Below are positions 32,076 through 40,889 of a stretch of 64,000 nt of DNA, in pieces. Positions within the stretch are counted from its first letter, which is position 1, and each line of letters starts with the position of its first letter. Position numbers and translations under genes: made by a program. Below the pieces are notes generated by a model. The model was not told where the DNA came from and ran no database searches. It saw only the letters and a list, made by a program, of their open reading frames with translations. The stretch comes from Terrimesophilobacter sp964651535 (lineage in GTDB: Bacteria > Actinomycetota > Actinomycetes > Actinomycetales > Microbacteriaceae), in assembly GCA_964651535.1 (NCBI GenBank), contig CAZYYE010000003.1, positions 186,001 to 250,000 of the forward strand, written 5' to 3'.

Positions 32076-35000
32076 TCAACTCAGGCAATTCGGTCCGAGC
32101 AGGGACTTGAGCTCGCCATACAGGTCGGCACTCACGCTCACGGGATACGGCACTTCGAACATGCGCGCAGTGTCGCCCTTCACGAGCTTCAACCGCACTT
32201 CGTTGTCTCCCGAATGCCGGATGAGGACATCGTTGAGCGCCGTAACGACATCCGTGGTGGCGCGAACCTCCGGCACCGAAATGACGAGGGGGCCAGAGCC
32301 GAGGCTCTGACCGAGGTCCGGGGAGAACATGCTGACGGCATGCAGGGCGACGCCGTCGTCCCTCTCGCTGACCCTGCCCTTCACCACGACGATGGAGTCA
32401 TTGACGAGGGCGGGGGAAAACTCCTGATATGTCTTGCCGAGGAACATGATCGAAATCTCGCCGCCGAAGTCCTCGACCTGAACGATGCCATAGGGGTTTC
32501 CGCTGTTTCGGGCGGTGCGATGCTGCACGCTCGTGATGAGCCCGGCAATCGACACGGTTTCGCCGTCCGACGCGGTTTCGCCTGCGAGAAGTTCGGCGAT
32601 ACCGATGGTGGCGTGTTTCGCGAGCTGAAGTTCGAGCCCGGCTAGCGGGTGGTCGGAAACGTACAGGCCGAGCATTTCCCGTTCGAACGCGAGCTTGTCG
32701 CGCTTGGACCATTCCGGACGGTCCGGCACCTGGTTGACGGCCTGCGGCTCCTCCCACAGGCTGTCGAAGTCGAAACCGACCTGGCCGTTCGCTTCCGCCC
32801 GCTTCTGCGTGACGGCGGCATCGATCGCGTCTTCGTGGATCTCGACGAGCGCACGGCGCGTCGCGCCGAGCGAATCGAATGCACCCGCCTTCACGAGGGA
32901 CTCCACGGTGCGCTTGTTCGCCACCGGCAGGGGAACTTTGTTCAGGAAATCATGGAAACTCTCGAACCTGCCTTTCGCCTCGCGCGCTGCGCTGATCGCG
33001 TCGACGACGTTCGCACCGACATTGCGAATCGCCCCGAGCCCGAAACGGATGTCGTTTCCCGCCGCGGCGAAGTCGCCCGCCGACTCGTTTACATCCGGCG
33101 GCAGGACCTGAATCCCCATCCTCCGGCATTCGGCGAGGTACACGCCGAGCTTGTCCTTCGAGTCGCCGACGCTCGTCAGGAGCGCGGACATGTACTCCGC
33201 CGGGTAATTCGCTTTCAAGTAGGCGGTCCAGTAGCTCAGGACGGCATACGCGGCACCATGGGACTTGTTGAAGCCGTAGTCGGAGAACGGAACCATGATG
33301 TCCCACAGCGCGCTCGCTGCCGCAGTGCTGTATCCGTTGCTCTCCATCCCCGCCGCGAAGTTGGCGAACTCCTTGTTGAGGACCTTGAGGTCCTTCTTCC
33401 CCATCGCCTTGCGGAGGGTGTCTGCCTGACTCAGGGTAAAGCCGGCCACTTTTTGCGCCGCCGCCATGACTTGCTCCTGATAGATGACGAGACCATAGGT
33501 TTCGCCGAGGATGTCGGCAAGCGGCTCGGCGAGCTCCGGGTGGATCGCGTCGACCTCTTCGAGCCCGTTCTTGCGCGAGGCGTACTTCGTGTGGGAATTC
33601 ATCCCCATGGGGCCGGGCCGGTACAGCGCGATCACGGCGGTGATGTCGTTGAAGCTGTCGGGTTTCAAGTGCTTCAGGAGGGAGCGAAGCGGCCCGCCAT
33701 CGAGCTGAAACACGCCGAGGGTATCCCCCCGCGCCAGCAATTCGTAAGTCTTCGCATCGCCATCAAGGTCGAGTTCCTCGAGCACGACGTCTTCACCGCG
33801 GTTGGACTTGATGGACACGAGGGCGTCCTGCAGCACCGTGAGATTGCGCAGGCCGAGGAAATCCATTTTCAGGAGGCCGAGTTTCTCGCACGGCGGCTGG
33901 TCGAACTGGGTGATGATCGCGCCGTCGTCCTCGCGCCTCATGATGGGAAGCACATCCAGCAGCGGCTCGGCCGACATGATGACTCCCGCAGCGTGCACTC
34001 CCCACTGGCGCTTGAGGTTTTCGATGCCGAGTGCGGTTTCGAAGACCCGTGCCGCGTCCGGATCGCTGTCCACGATCGCCCGGAGGTCGGCTGCTTCCTT
34101 GAATCGAGGCGACGATTTGTCTGTGACGTCGGCAAGGCCCATGTCCTTGCCCATGATGGGAACCGGCATGGCCTTCGTGAGCTTTTCACCCACCGCATAC
34201 GGCATTCCGAGCACTCGCGCGGAATCCTTCAGAGCCTGCTTGGCCTTGATCGTTCCGTAGGTCACGATTTGCGCGACCCTGTCATCCCCATATTTCTGAG
34301 TGACGTAGCGAATGACTTCCCCCCTGCGGCGGTCGTCGAAATCGATATCGATGTCGGGCATGGAGATGCGGTCGGGATTCAGGAAGCGCTCGAAAATGAG
34401 CCCGTGCGCGAGCGGATCGAGACCCGTGATCTTCATGGCGTACGCGACGAGGGACCCCGCTGCCGAGCCACGGCCCGGCCCCACCCGGATGCCGTTTTCC
34501 CTCGCCCAGGCGATGAAATCCGCGACGACGAGGAAGTAGCCGGGAAAGCCCATCTGATTGATGACGCCGACCTCGTAGTCGGCCTGGGCCCTGTGCTTTT
34601 CGGGAACTCCGCCCGGGTATCGCTCCTTCAGGCCGCGATCGACTTCCGCGGCGAACCACGTGGCCTCCGAATGGCCTTCCGGCACGGGGAACCTCGGCAT
34701 GAGGTCGCGTTTCTCGAACGAGACGTCGCACGCCTCGGCGATGAGCAGGGTGTTGGAGATCGCTTCGGGGTGGTCGGCAAAGAGCGAGCGCATTTCCGCC
34801 GCCGATTTGAGGTAGAACTCCTGGGAATCGAACTTGAACCGGTTGGGGTCGTCGAGTGTCGAGCCCGACTGCACGCACAGCAGCGCAGCGTGGGCGTCGG
34901 CATCCCCCGCGTGCGTGTAATGGAGGTCGTTTGTGGCGACGAGCGGCATGCCCAGGTCCTTCGCGAGTGCAAGAAGATCGCTCATCGTTCGGCGTTCGAT

Positions 35001-35591
35001 GTCGATTCCGTGGTCCATGACTTCGCAGTAGAAGTTCTCCTTGCCGAAAATGTCCTGGAACTCGGACGCCGCTTTGCGAGCCTCGTCGTACTGACCGAGC
35101 CGCAGTCGCGTCTGCACTTCGCCTCCCACGCAGCCCGTCGTGGCGATCACTCCGTCCGCATATCTGCTGAGGAGCTCGCGATCCATTCTGGGCTTGTAGT
35201 AGAAGCCCTCGATGGACGCGAGCGACGACATGCGGAACAGATTGTGCATGCCCGTGTTGTTTCGGGCCAACAGCGTCATGTGCGTATAAGCGCCGTTTCC
35301 GCTGACGTCGTTCTCTCCGCCATCGCCCCACCTGACCCGGGTCTTGTCTCGACGGTCTGTTCCCGGCGTCACGTACGCCTCCGTACCGATGATCGGCTTG
35401 ATCCCCGCGGCGGTTGCGGTAGTCCAAAAATCGTACGAGCCGAACATGTTGCCGTGGTCCGTGATGGCAATCGCCGGCATGCCCTGCTCGACGGCCGCAT
35501 CGATGAGCGGGCCGACTCGCGCAGCGCCGTCGAGCATCGAATATTCGCTGTGCACGTGGAGGTGCACGAAGGAATCGGCGCTCGATGGCAA
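32076..35591 (-). CDS. dnaE1: DNA polymerase III alpha subunit (DnaE1 type)
   Basis: A 1171-residue replicative polymerase. The PHP domain (1 to about 270) keeps its metal-binding residues: HLHVHSEYS, ITDHGNMFG, the Glu of GTEAYV, CVGGEV and NDLHYTHAG. That suggests a working 3'-5' exonuclease, as shown for M. tuberculosis DnaE1. The palm carries GPGRGSAAGSL and the catalytic acids in MPDIDIDFDD (about 410). The fingers, a helix-hairpin-helix region (SAGDFAAAGNDIRFGLGAIRNV, written in full it marks residues near 850) and a C-terminal OB fold (QVEDFGGEISIMFLGK) follow. The gene is intact and stands as its own unit upstream of hisD. Confidence 0.96.
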   Translation of the reverse strand: MPSSADSFVHLHVHSEYSMLDGAARVGPLIDAAVEQGMPAIAITDHGNMFGSYDFWTTATAAGIKPIIGTEAYVTPGTDRRDKTRVRWGDGGENDVSGNGAYTHMTLLARNNTGMHNLFRMSSLASIEGFYYKPRMDRELLSRYADGVIATTGCVGGEVQTRLRLGQYDEARKAASEFQDIFGKENFYCEVMDHGIDIERRTMSDLLALAKDLGMPLVATNDLHYTHAGDADAHAALLCVQSGSTLDDPNRFKFDSQEFYLKSAAEMRSLFADHPEAISNTLLIAEACDVSFEKRDLMPRFPVPEGHSEATWFAAEVDRGLKERYPGGVPEKHRAQADYEVGVINQMGFPGYFLVVADFIAWARENGIRVGPGRGSAAGSLVAYAMKITGLDPLAHGLIFERFLNPDRISMPDIDIDFDDRRRGEVIRYVTQKYGDDRVAQIVTYGTIKAKQALKDSARVLGMPYAVGEKLTKAMPVPIMGKDMGLADVTDKSSPRFKEAADLRAIVDSDPDAARVFETALGIENLKRQWGVHAAGVIMSAEPLLDVLPIMRREDDGAIITQFDQPPCEKLGLLKMDFLGLRNLTVLQDALVSIKSNRGEDVVLEELDLDGDAKTYELLARGDTLGVFQLDGGPLRSLLKHLKPDSFNDITAVIALYRPGPMGMNSHTKYASRKNGLEEVDAIHPELAEPLADILGETYGLVIYQEQVMAAAQKVAGFTLSQADTLRKAMGKKDLKVLNKEFANFAAGMESNGYSTAAASALWDIMVPFSDYGFNKSHGAAYAVLSYWTAYLKANYPAEYMSALLTSVGDSKDKLGVYLAECRRMGIQVLPPDVNESAGDFAAAGNDIRFGLGAIRNVGANVVDAISAAREAKGRFESFHDFLNKVPLPVANKRTVESLVKAGAFDSLGATRRALVEIHEDAIDAAVTQKRAEANGQVGFDFDSLWEEPQAVNQVPDRPEWSKRDKLAFEREMLGLYVSDHPLAGLELQLAKHATIGIAELLAGETASDGETVSIAGLITSVQHRTARNSGNPYGIVQVEDFGGEISIMFLGKTYQEFSPALVNDSIVVVKGRVSERDDGVALHAVSMFSPDLGQSLGSGPLVISVPEVRATTDVVTALNDVLIRHSGDNEVRLKLVKGDTARMFEVPYPVSVSADLYGELKSLLGPNCLS

Positions 35592-35663
35592 AGTGTTCTC
35601 CGCGGGATGATGGTGTTCGTCCAGACTATGGCTTACCGGGACTCCCCCGAAGTCGACGTGCCG

Positions 35664-36584
35664 TCAATCTCTCCGCAGCACGTCGAGAGCATGCGCCAAA
35701 TCCGCCGGATAGGGCGAGGTGAATTCCACTGCTTCTCCCGTTCCAGGATGGCGAAACGCCAGCCGGACGGCGTGCAGCCATTGCCGCGATAGCCCCAGGC
35801 GCGCCGATAGCGCTTTGTCTGCGCCGTACATCTCGTCGCCGACGCACGGGTGCCGTTGCGTGGAAAGGTGCACGCGAATCTGATGGGTGCGTCCCGTCTC
35901 CAGGTTGACCTCGAGCAGAGAGGCGCTCCGGAACGCCTCCTGGGTTTCGTAGTGGGTCACAGAAGGTTTCCCGTCGCTTGTGACCGCGAACTTCCACCGC
36001 GCGCCTGGGTGCCGTCCGATGGGTGCGTCGATCGTCCCTCGCAACGGATCTGGATGGCCCTGAACCACGGCGTGGTACACCTTGTCGACTTCGCGATCGT
36101 GAAATGCGCGCTTCAGTTCCGAATACGCCAGGTCGCTCGCGGCGACCACCATCACTCCGCTCGTGCCCGCGTCAAGGCGGTGGACTACCCCTGCGCGCTC
36201 TGCCGATCCGGACGCACTGATTCGAACCCCCGCCGCCGCAAGGGCGCCGAGAACTGTAGGGCCGTCCCACCCCGCGGAAGGGTGCGCTGTGACGCCAACG
36301 GGCTTGTCCACCACGACGATGTCGTCATCGGCGTAAATGATCGACAAGCCGGGAACGTCCCTGGGCACGACGACGGGTTCGGATTTCGGCTTCCAGGTGA
36401 CTTCGAGCTGTTCGCCCTCTGCCACCCGATCCGACTTCGCCATCACGCCTCGATCGGACGTGACACCTCCGCCTTCGATGACCTCCGCGGCGAACGTCCG
36501 CGTGAAGCCGAGGACCCTGGACAGCGCGACGTCCAGCCGCTCCCCCGCGACGCCGGGTGGCACAGGGAATCGACGGGTTTCCAT
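35664..36584 (-). CDS. RluA/RluD-family RNA pseudouridine synthase
   Basis: A 306-residue enzyme. An S4 RNA-binding domain (about 12-75) is followed by the synthase domain, with the catalytic Asp in VVHRLDAGTSGVMV and the closing ETGRTHQIRVHLS motif. It probably modifies 23S rRNA uridines, as RluD does, although the exact site cannot be told. It starts three bases after lspA, an order common in actinobacteria. Confidence 0.94.
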   Translation of the reverse strand: METRRFPVPPGVAGERLDVALSRVLGFTRTFAAEVIEGGGVTSDRGVMAKSDRVAEGEQLEVTWKPKSEPVVVPRDVPGLSIIYADDDIVVVDKPVGVTAHPSAGWDGPTVLGALAAAGVRISASGSAERAGVVHRLDAGTSGVMVVAASDLAYSELKRAFHDREVDKVYHAVVQGHPDPLRGTIDAPIGRHPGARWKFAVTSDGKPSVTHYETQEAFRSASLLEVNLETGRTHQIRVHLSTQRHPCVGDEMYGADKALSARLGLSRQWLHAVRLAFRHPGTGEAVEFTSPYPADLAHALDVLRRD

Positions 36585-36587
36585 GAG

Positions 36588-37139
36588 TCAGGAATCTGAG
36601 TGGCGAACGGCTCGGCGGCCATCGAGCCGAACGCCGCGCACGGACAGGATGATGAAAAGTCCCATGCTCGCGACGATGAACGAGTCGGCAATGTTGAAGA
36701 TCGCCGGGAACCCCCACACCTGGATGAAGTCCACGACGTGGCCGAGGCCGAAGCTCGGCTCGCGGAACAACCTGTCGGTGAGATTGCCCGTCGTGCCGCC
36801 CAGGAGCATGCCGAACAGCAGGGCCCAGGAAACAGACCGGATCCGGCGCGCGTACCCGATGATGAACACTGTCACTCCGGCCGCGACGAGCGAAAATATC
36901 CATGTCGATCCGCTGGCGAGGGAGAACGCGGCGCCCGAGTTCTTCACGAAATGGAACTGCAGCACCTGACCGAGCACATCCACTTGCTGGCCCTCGCTCA
37001 TGTTCGCGACGATGAGGAACTTGGTCAGCTGATCGAATCCGTACACCGCGATGGCGACGCCGGTGAGCGTCGCCAACGCACGCCAACTCGTGTCCGAGGT
37101 GGCCTCGGTGCTCGCCTCGGACGACAGGTCAGTTACCAC
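36588..37139 (-). CDS. lspA: Lipoprotein signal peptidase (signal peptidase II)
   Basis: A 183-residue aspartic membrane protease with four predicted helices. The catalytic pair is in GNLTDRLFR and FNIADS; VKNSGAAFSL and the DQLTK segment of helix 1 are also conserved. It cleaves lipoprotein precursors such as CtaC just before the lipidated Cys, after which Lnt can acylate the N terminus. GTG start. The start overlaps the end of divIVA by 11 bases, which suggests coupling. Confidence 0.96.
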   Translation of the reverse strand: MVTDLSSEASTEATSDTSWRALATLTGVAIAVYGFDQLTKFLIVANMSEGQQVDVLGQVLQFHFVKNSGAAFSLASGSTWIFSLVAAGVTVFIIGYARRIRSVSWALLFGMLLGGTTGNLTDRLFREPSFGLGHVVDFIQVWGFPAIFNIADSFIVASMGLFIILSVRGVRLDGRRAVRHSDS

Positions 37140-37818
37140 CGAAGCCGGGGTAACCCGCTTGCGGTTGCGCCTGAACCCCGCCGAAAGCGGCCGGATCCTG
37201 CTGTGCGCCGACGGTCGCCGCTGCCGGGGCCTGAGCCGGGGCGCCTACGGAAACCGCCGTGTTGTCGAGGTCCTGCAGAATTCCCTCGATGTGGCCCTTG
37301 AGCTTCGCACGGTACTCCCGCTCGAAGGATCGGAGGTCTTCCACCCTGCTTTCGAGCGCGGCGCGCTCCTGCTCGAGAGAACTGAGCTCGGAGAGCTTCT
37401 GTCCCTCTGCTTCACTCACGATCCGGGCAGCGGTCGCGTGGCCCTCGGCAATGAGGGCATCGCGCTTCTCGATTCCCTCGCGCACGTGCTCTTCGTGGAG
37501 CCGGCGTGCGAGCTGAAGGAGGTTGTTCGTGTTGTTGGGGTCGGAAGCCGGGTCTGCGCCGGGGAACGCCGCGGCGGGCGCCTGCTCCGGCGTCGGGGCA
37601 GCAACCGGAGCCGCAACGACTCCGCCGCGCTGCTGATCGGTCGCCTGTGCGTCGCTCGCGGCGAGCCGCTGACGGAGTTCCTCGTTCTCCTGGCCCAGGC
37701 GCCGCAACTCGACGACGACCTCGTCCAGGAAGTCGTCAACCTCGTCCTGGTCGTAGCCTTCGCGGAATTTGGTCGGCTGGAATCGCTTATTGACCACGTC
37801 TTCAGGGGTCAGAGCCAT
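37129..37818 (-). CDS. divIVA: DivIVA/Wag31 polar scaffold protein
   Basis: A 229-residue protein. The N-terminal membrane-curvature domain reads ALTPEDVVNKRFQPTKFREG and YDQDEVDDFLDEVV, followed by coiled coil (about 30-60). A Pro/Ala-rich linker (about 62-100) leads to a second coiled coil (about 100-190), and the tail is Gln/Ala/Gly-rich. DivIVA marks poles and directs tip growth in actinobacteria; mycobacterial Wag31 is a Ser/Thr-kinase target. ATG 37818 is chosen because AAGGTGA sits just upstream; a TTG at 37833 is in frame but has no site. Last part of the division cluster. Confidence 0.95.
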   Translation of the reverse strand: MALTPEDVVNKRFQPTKFREGYDQDEVDDFLDEVVVELRRLGQENEELRQRLAASDAQATDQQRGGVVAAPVAAPTPEQAPAAAFPGADPASDPNNTNNLLQLARRLHEEHVREGIEKRDALIAEGHATAARIVSEAEGQKLSELSSLEQERAALESRVEDLRSFEREYRAKLKGHIEGILQDLDNTAVSVGAPAQAPAAATVGAQQDPAAFGGVQAQPQAGYPGFGGN

Positions 37819-37948
37819 GAGAGTCACCTTCAAAGTTCAGTTGCACGCCGAAATCAACGTACTGCTAAAGGTACCAAAGTTATTGGCAAACACCTGTAAG
37901 GGCCGCCGCGACTTCTCCGGACATTTTTCCGTCTGCTCGCAAAAGCGG

Positions 37949-38251
37949 TCACACCGATCTCACGCCGAGAGCGATGTACATGAGCACGATGACGACGAGC
38001 ATGACGATGCTCCAGGAGAAGTCCAGAGCGGCCGGCCCGATCCGGAATGGCGGGACGACCCTGCGCACGGCCCTGATGGGCGGGTCCGTGAGGGTGTAGA
38101 CGATCTCGGCGACCACGAGCCCGAATCCGCGCGGTCGCCAATTCCTCGAGAAGTTCTGCGCGAGGTCGACGATGAAGCGCGCCCACATGACAAAGAAGTA
38201 CGCGAGCAGCGCGAAGTAGAAGATTCCAGCAATGGTGGACACGATCGGCAT
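37949..38251 (-). CDS. yggT: YggT-family membrane protein
   Basis: A 100-residue protein with two membrane helices (about 5-27 and 77-97) flanking a loop with TDPPIRAVRRVVPP, the YggT hallmark. Function is not established; the gene sits between sepF and divIVA in most actinobacteria and is thought to help division or growth. AAAGG lies 7 bases before the ATG. The 130-base gap to divIVA probably holds the divIVA promoter, but I could not fix its boxes. Confidence 0.92.
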   Translation of the reverse strand: MPIVSTIAGIFYFALLAYFFVMWARFIVDLAQNFSRNWRPRGFGLVVAEIVYTLTDPPIRAVRRVVPPFRIGPAALDFSWSIVMLVVIVLMYIALGVRSV

Positions 38252-38305
38252 GTCGCTACCTTTGCCGTTCGCGGACCAGCGGCGGCACCACTGCTACGAC
38301 GACGA

Positions 38306-38797
38306 TCAGTTCTCTGGGAAGAACGTGGCGTCGACGCTCGATTCCGGTTCGCCCTGATCTCCACTCACCGCGACATGCGCGGGCGACAGCAGGAAGACCT
38401 TGTTCGTGACCCGCTCGATCCGACCGTACAGTCCTTGCGAGAGCCCGCTCGCGAAGTCGACGAGGCGACGGGCCTCCGACTCGCTCATTTGCGACAGGTT
38501 GATGATCACGGGGATGCCTTCGCGGAAATTCTCCGCAATGGTCTGCGCGTCCTTGTACTGGCGAGGGTGAACGGTCAGGATCTCGTTCATCTCGGCGACG
38601 GGAGCCGTCGTGCGAGTCGGTCGCCTTAGCGGGGTCACGGGAGCACGCTGCGCCTGCTGATGCCCGGACTGAGCGGAAACGGCGGACTGCACGGTGCCGC
38701 CGTGCGCAGGCGAAGCCGACGGGACGGTGCCGTAGTCGTCATACTCCTCGTCCGCGAGGCCCAGATAGACCATGGTCTTGCGCAACGGGTTAGCCAT
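38306..38797 (-). CDS. sepF: Cell division protein SepF
   Basis: A 163-residue protein. The N terminus MANPLRKTMVYLGL is the amphipathic membrane-binding helix; an acidic, Tyr-rich then Pro/Gln-rich linker (about 15-70) follows, then the SepF core (about 72-150) with HPRQYKDAQTIAENF and INLSQMSESEARRLVDFASGL. In actinobacteria, which lack FtsA, SepF anchors the FtsZ ring to the membrane by binding the FtsZ C-terminal peptide. Confidence 0.96.
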   Translation of the reverse strand: MANPLRKTMVYLGLADEEYDDYGTVPSASPAHGGTVQSAVSAQSGHQQAQRAPVTPLRRPTRTTAPVAEMNEILTVHPRQYKDAQTIAENFREGIPVIINLSQMSESEARRLVDFASGLSQGLYGRIERVTNKVFLLSPAHVAVSGDQGEPESSVDATFFPEN

Positions 38798-38833
38798 TTT
38801 GTGCCTCCAGTGGTGAAACTCCTGAATTCGAGA

Positions 38834-39550
38834 TTAACGGGCCGGTGGGCGGTTTCCCGTGATTGCCGTCCCAATCCTGAGGTGTGTCGCGCCTTCGAGA
38901 ATCGCCTCGCGAAAATCTCCGGACATCCCTGCGGAGATGAATTCAGCATGGGGGGCCACTGTCCGCAACCGCTCGGATGCCTCTCGCACCCGGGCGAAGC
39001 CGCGACGGGGGTCCTCCCCGATCGGGGCAACGGCCATGACGCCAAGCAGGCGGATGGTCGGCCGCGCGAGAGCGAGTTCCGCGAGAGGGATGAGCGCGTC
39101 CGGGTGAACGCCGCCTCGATCCGGGTCGTTTGTGAGGTTGAGCTGGAGAAAACACTCCGTGGTGCGTTCTGCTCCGCCGAACGCGTCCAGGAGAGGTTCC
39201 CGGTCGATCGAGTGGACCACGTGCGCGTAGGACGCGATCTGACGCGCCTTCTTGCGCTGCACCTGGCCGACAAAATGCCACGTGAGGTCCAGGTCGGCGA
39301 CCTCCGGGATCTTCGTCCGCGCTTCCTGATGGCGGCTCTCTCCCATATCGGTAACGCCCAATCCGGCGAGAGCGCGCACGAGCGAGGTCGGCTGGAACTT
39401 CGTGACGACCACGGTCGTGATGTCCTCGGGCCGCCGGCCGGATTCCCGAGCCGCATCGTCCACAGCGGATTGCACGCGAGCGAGCCGTTCCCGCAGCGTG
39501 CTGGTCTCGTGACCGGGATTCTGCGCGACGTCGTCCGGGCGCTGCGTCAT
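38834..39550 (-). CDS. yggS: PLP-binding protein of the YggS/PLPBP family
   Basis: A 238-residue alanine-racemase-like barrel without enzymatic activity in characterised members. The PLP lysine is in VVVTKFQPTS; GESRHQEARTK, WHFVGQVQRKKAR (usually HFIG.LQ..K), and SAGMSGDF near the C terminus are family motifs. It keeps PLP and amino-acid balance. The ATG overlaps the ftsZ stop (ATGA). In many relatives a pgeF/yfiH gene separates ftsZ from yggS; here it is absent. Confidence 0.94.
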   Translation of the reverse strand: MTQRPDDVAQNPGHETSTLRERLARVQSAVDDAARESGRRPEDITTVVVTKFQPTSLVRALAGLGVTDMGESRHQEARTKIPEVADLDLTWHFVGQVQRKKARQIASYAHVVHSIDREPLLDAFGGAERTTECFLQLNLTNDPDRGGVHPDALIPLAELALARPTIRLLGVMAVAPIGEDPRRGFARVREASERLRTVAPHAEFISAGMSGDFREAILEGATHLRIGTAITGNRPPAR

Positions 39551-40710
39551 TTCAGAAAGTCGGGAATGTCCAGGTCGTCGCCCGCGTCGTCGAACGCCGG
39601 GTCTTTCGCGACGACCGGCACATCCGGTTCCTCTCCCCAGCTTTGCGGCTCCGAGAGTCCGTCGCCGACGGCAAATCCGTCGCCATATTCCGCAGTCGCC
39701 TCCATCGCGGGGGCGCCGGCTGTCACGTAGTTGGACCGCCGATCGGCTTTGCGCACGGTGGGTTCACCCCCGTCGAATCCCGCGGCGATCACCGTCACGC
39801 GCACTTCATCGCCGAGCGTGTCGTCGATCACGGCGCCGAAAATGATGTTCGCTTCAGGGTGGACGGCTTCCTGGACGAGCCTCGCGGCGTCGTTGATTTC
39901 GAAGATTCCGAGGTTGGATCCACCCTGAATCGACAGGAGCACGCCGTGCGCGCCATCGATGCTCGCTTCGAGCAACGGGCTCGCGACGGCGAGTTCCGCC
40001 GCCTTGATCGCGCGGTCGGCTCCGCGGGACGATCCGATGCCCATGAGTGCGGAACCGGCACCCTGCATGACGGATTTCACATCGGCGAAGTCCAGGTTGA
40101 TGAGCCCCGGGGTGGTGATCAGGTCCGTGATCCCCTGGACTCCGGCGAGGAGCACCTGATCGGCCGTCGCGAACGCTTCGAGGAAGCTTATTCCGCGATC
40201 GCTGATCTCCAGCAGCCGGTCATTGGGAACCACGATGAGGGTGTCGACTTCGCTCTTGAGCGCAGAGATGCCGATGTCGGCCTGCGAAGCGCGGCGCTTG
40301 CCTTCGAACGCGAACGGCCGCGTGACGACGCCGATCGTGAGCGCACCGATGGATTTCGCGATGCGAGCGACCACGGGAGCGCCGCCCGTGCCTGTTCCGC
40401 CGCCCTCGCCCGCTGTGACGAAGACCATGTCGGCCCCCGCGAGCGCTTCTTCGATCTCTTCCGCGTGGTCCTCCGTTGCGCGACGGCCGACTTCGGGGTC
40501 TGCTCCGGCGCCCAGGCCCCGAGTGAGCTCGCGGCCGACATCGAGCTTCACGTCGGCGTCGCTCATCAGGAGCGCTTGCGCATCCGTGTTGATGGCAATG
40601 AACTCCACTCCCCTGAGGCCGAGTTCGATCATTCGGTTGACGGCGTTGACGCCGCCGCCGCCGATGCCGACCACCTTGATCACGGCGAGGTAGTTCTGGT
40701 TCGATGTCAC
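39547..40710 (-). CDS. ftsZ: Cell division GTPase FtsZ
   Basis: A 387-residue tubulin homologue. N-terminal IKVVGIGGGGVNAVNRMI, the GTP tubulin-signature loop AGEGGGTGTGGAP, the synergy-loop region NLDFADVKSVM, and a variable linker (about 315-375) are seen. The last residues DDLDIPDFLK are the C-terminal peptide that binds SepF and other partners. GGAGG lies about 6 bases before the GTG. A large dyad lies further upstream. FtsZ builds the ring that recruits the divisome. Confidence 0.97.
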   Translation of the reverse strand: MTSNQNYLAVIKVVGIGGGGVNAVNRMIELGLRGVEFIAINTDAQALLMSDADVKLDVGRELTRGLGAGADPEVGRRATEDHAEEIEEALAGADMVFVTAGEGGGTGTGGAPVVARIAKSIGALTIGVVTRPFAFEGKRRASQADIGISALKSEVDTLIVVPNDRLLEISDRGISFLEAFATADQVLLAGVQGITDLITTPGLINLDFADVKSVMQGAGSALMGIGSSRGADRAIKAAELAVASPLLEASIDGAHGVLLSIQGGSNLGIFEINDAARLVQEAVHPEANIIFGAVIDDTLGDEVRVTVIAAGFDGGEPTVRKADRRSNYVTAGAPAMEATAEYGDGFAVGDGLSEPQSWGEEPDVPVVAKDPAFDDAGDDLDIPDFLK

Positions 40711-40727
40711 GTCCGGCCTCCGGGGAT

Positions 40728-40756
40728 ACTTTCAATCTCTACTTGAGGTTTAAAGT
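40728..40756 (-). promoter_or_regulatory. 29-base dyad in the ftsZ upstream region
   Basis: On the minus strand ACTTTAAACCTC, a five-base loop AAGTA, and GAGATTGAAAGT form an inverted repeat; 10 of 12 arm positions pair. It ends 18 bases before the GTG, close to the GGAGG site. Upstream of it are -10-like boxes (CATACT, CATAAC at about 40757-40772). It may be a leader hairpin or an operator. The rest of the 179-base ftsQ-ftsZ gap shows nothing else I can name. Confidence 0.55.
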
Positions 40757-40889
40757 TATGCTCAGTATGCATTTCCTGACCTGACGGTAGGCGCGACGGG
40801 GCCCGTCGACGTGCATCCGCTCCCGCGTGTCGCGAAGTCCACGGAAGAGCCGAAGAATCCGTCGGCGTCGAGCGACCGTGCCCGGGTGT

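Noticed and set aside
32649..35792. Open frame of about 1047 codons on the plus strand opposite dnaE1
   Set aside because: It is the shadow of a G+C-rich gene with strong third-position bias. Its product is Arg/His/Val/Glu-rich with no recognisable domain, while the minus strand encodes an intact DnaE1.
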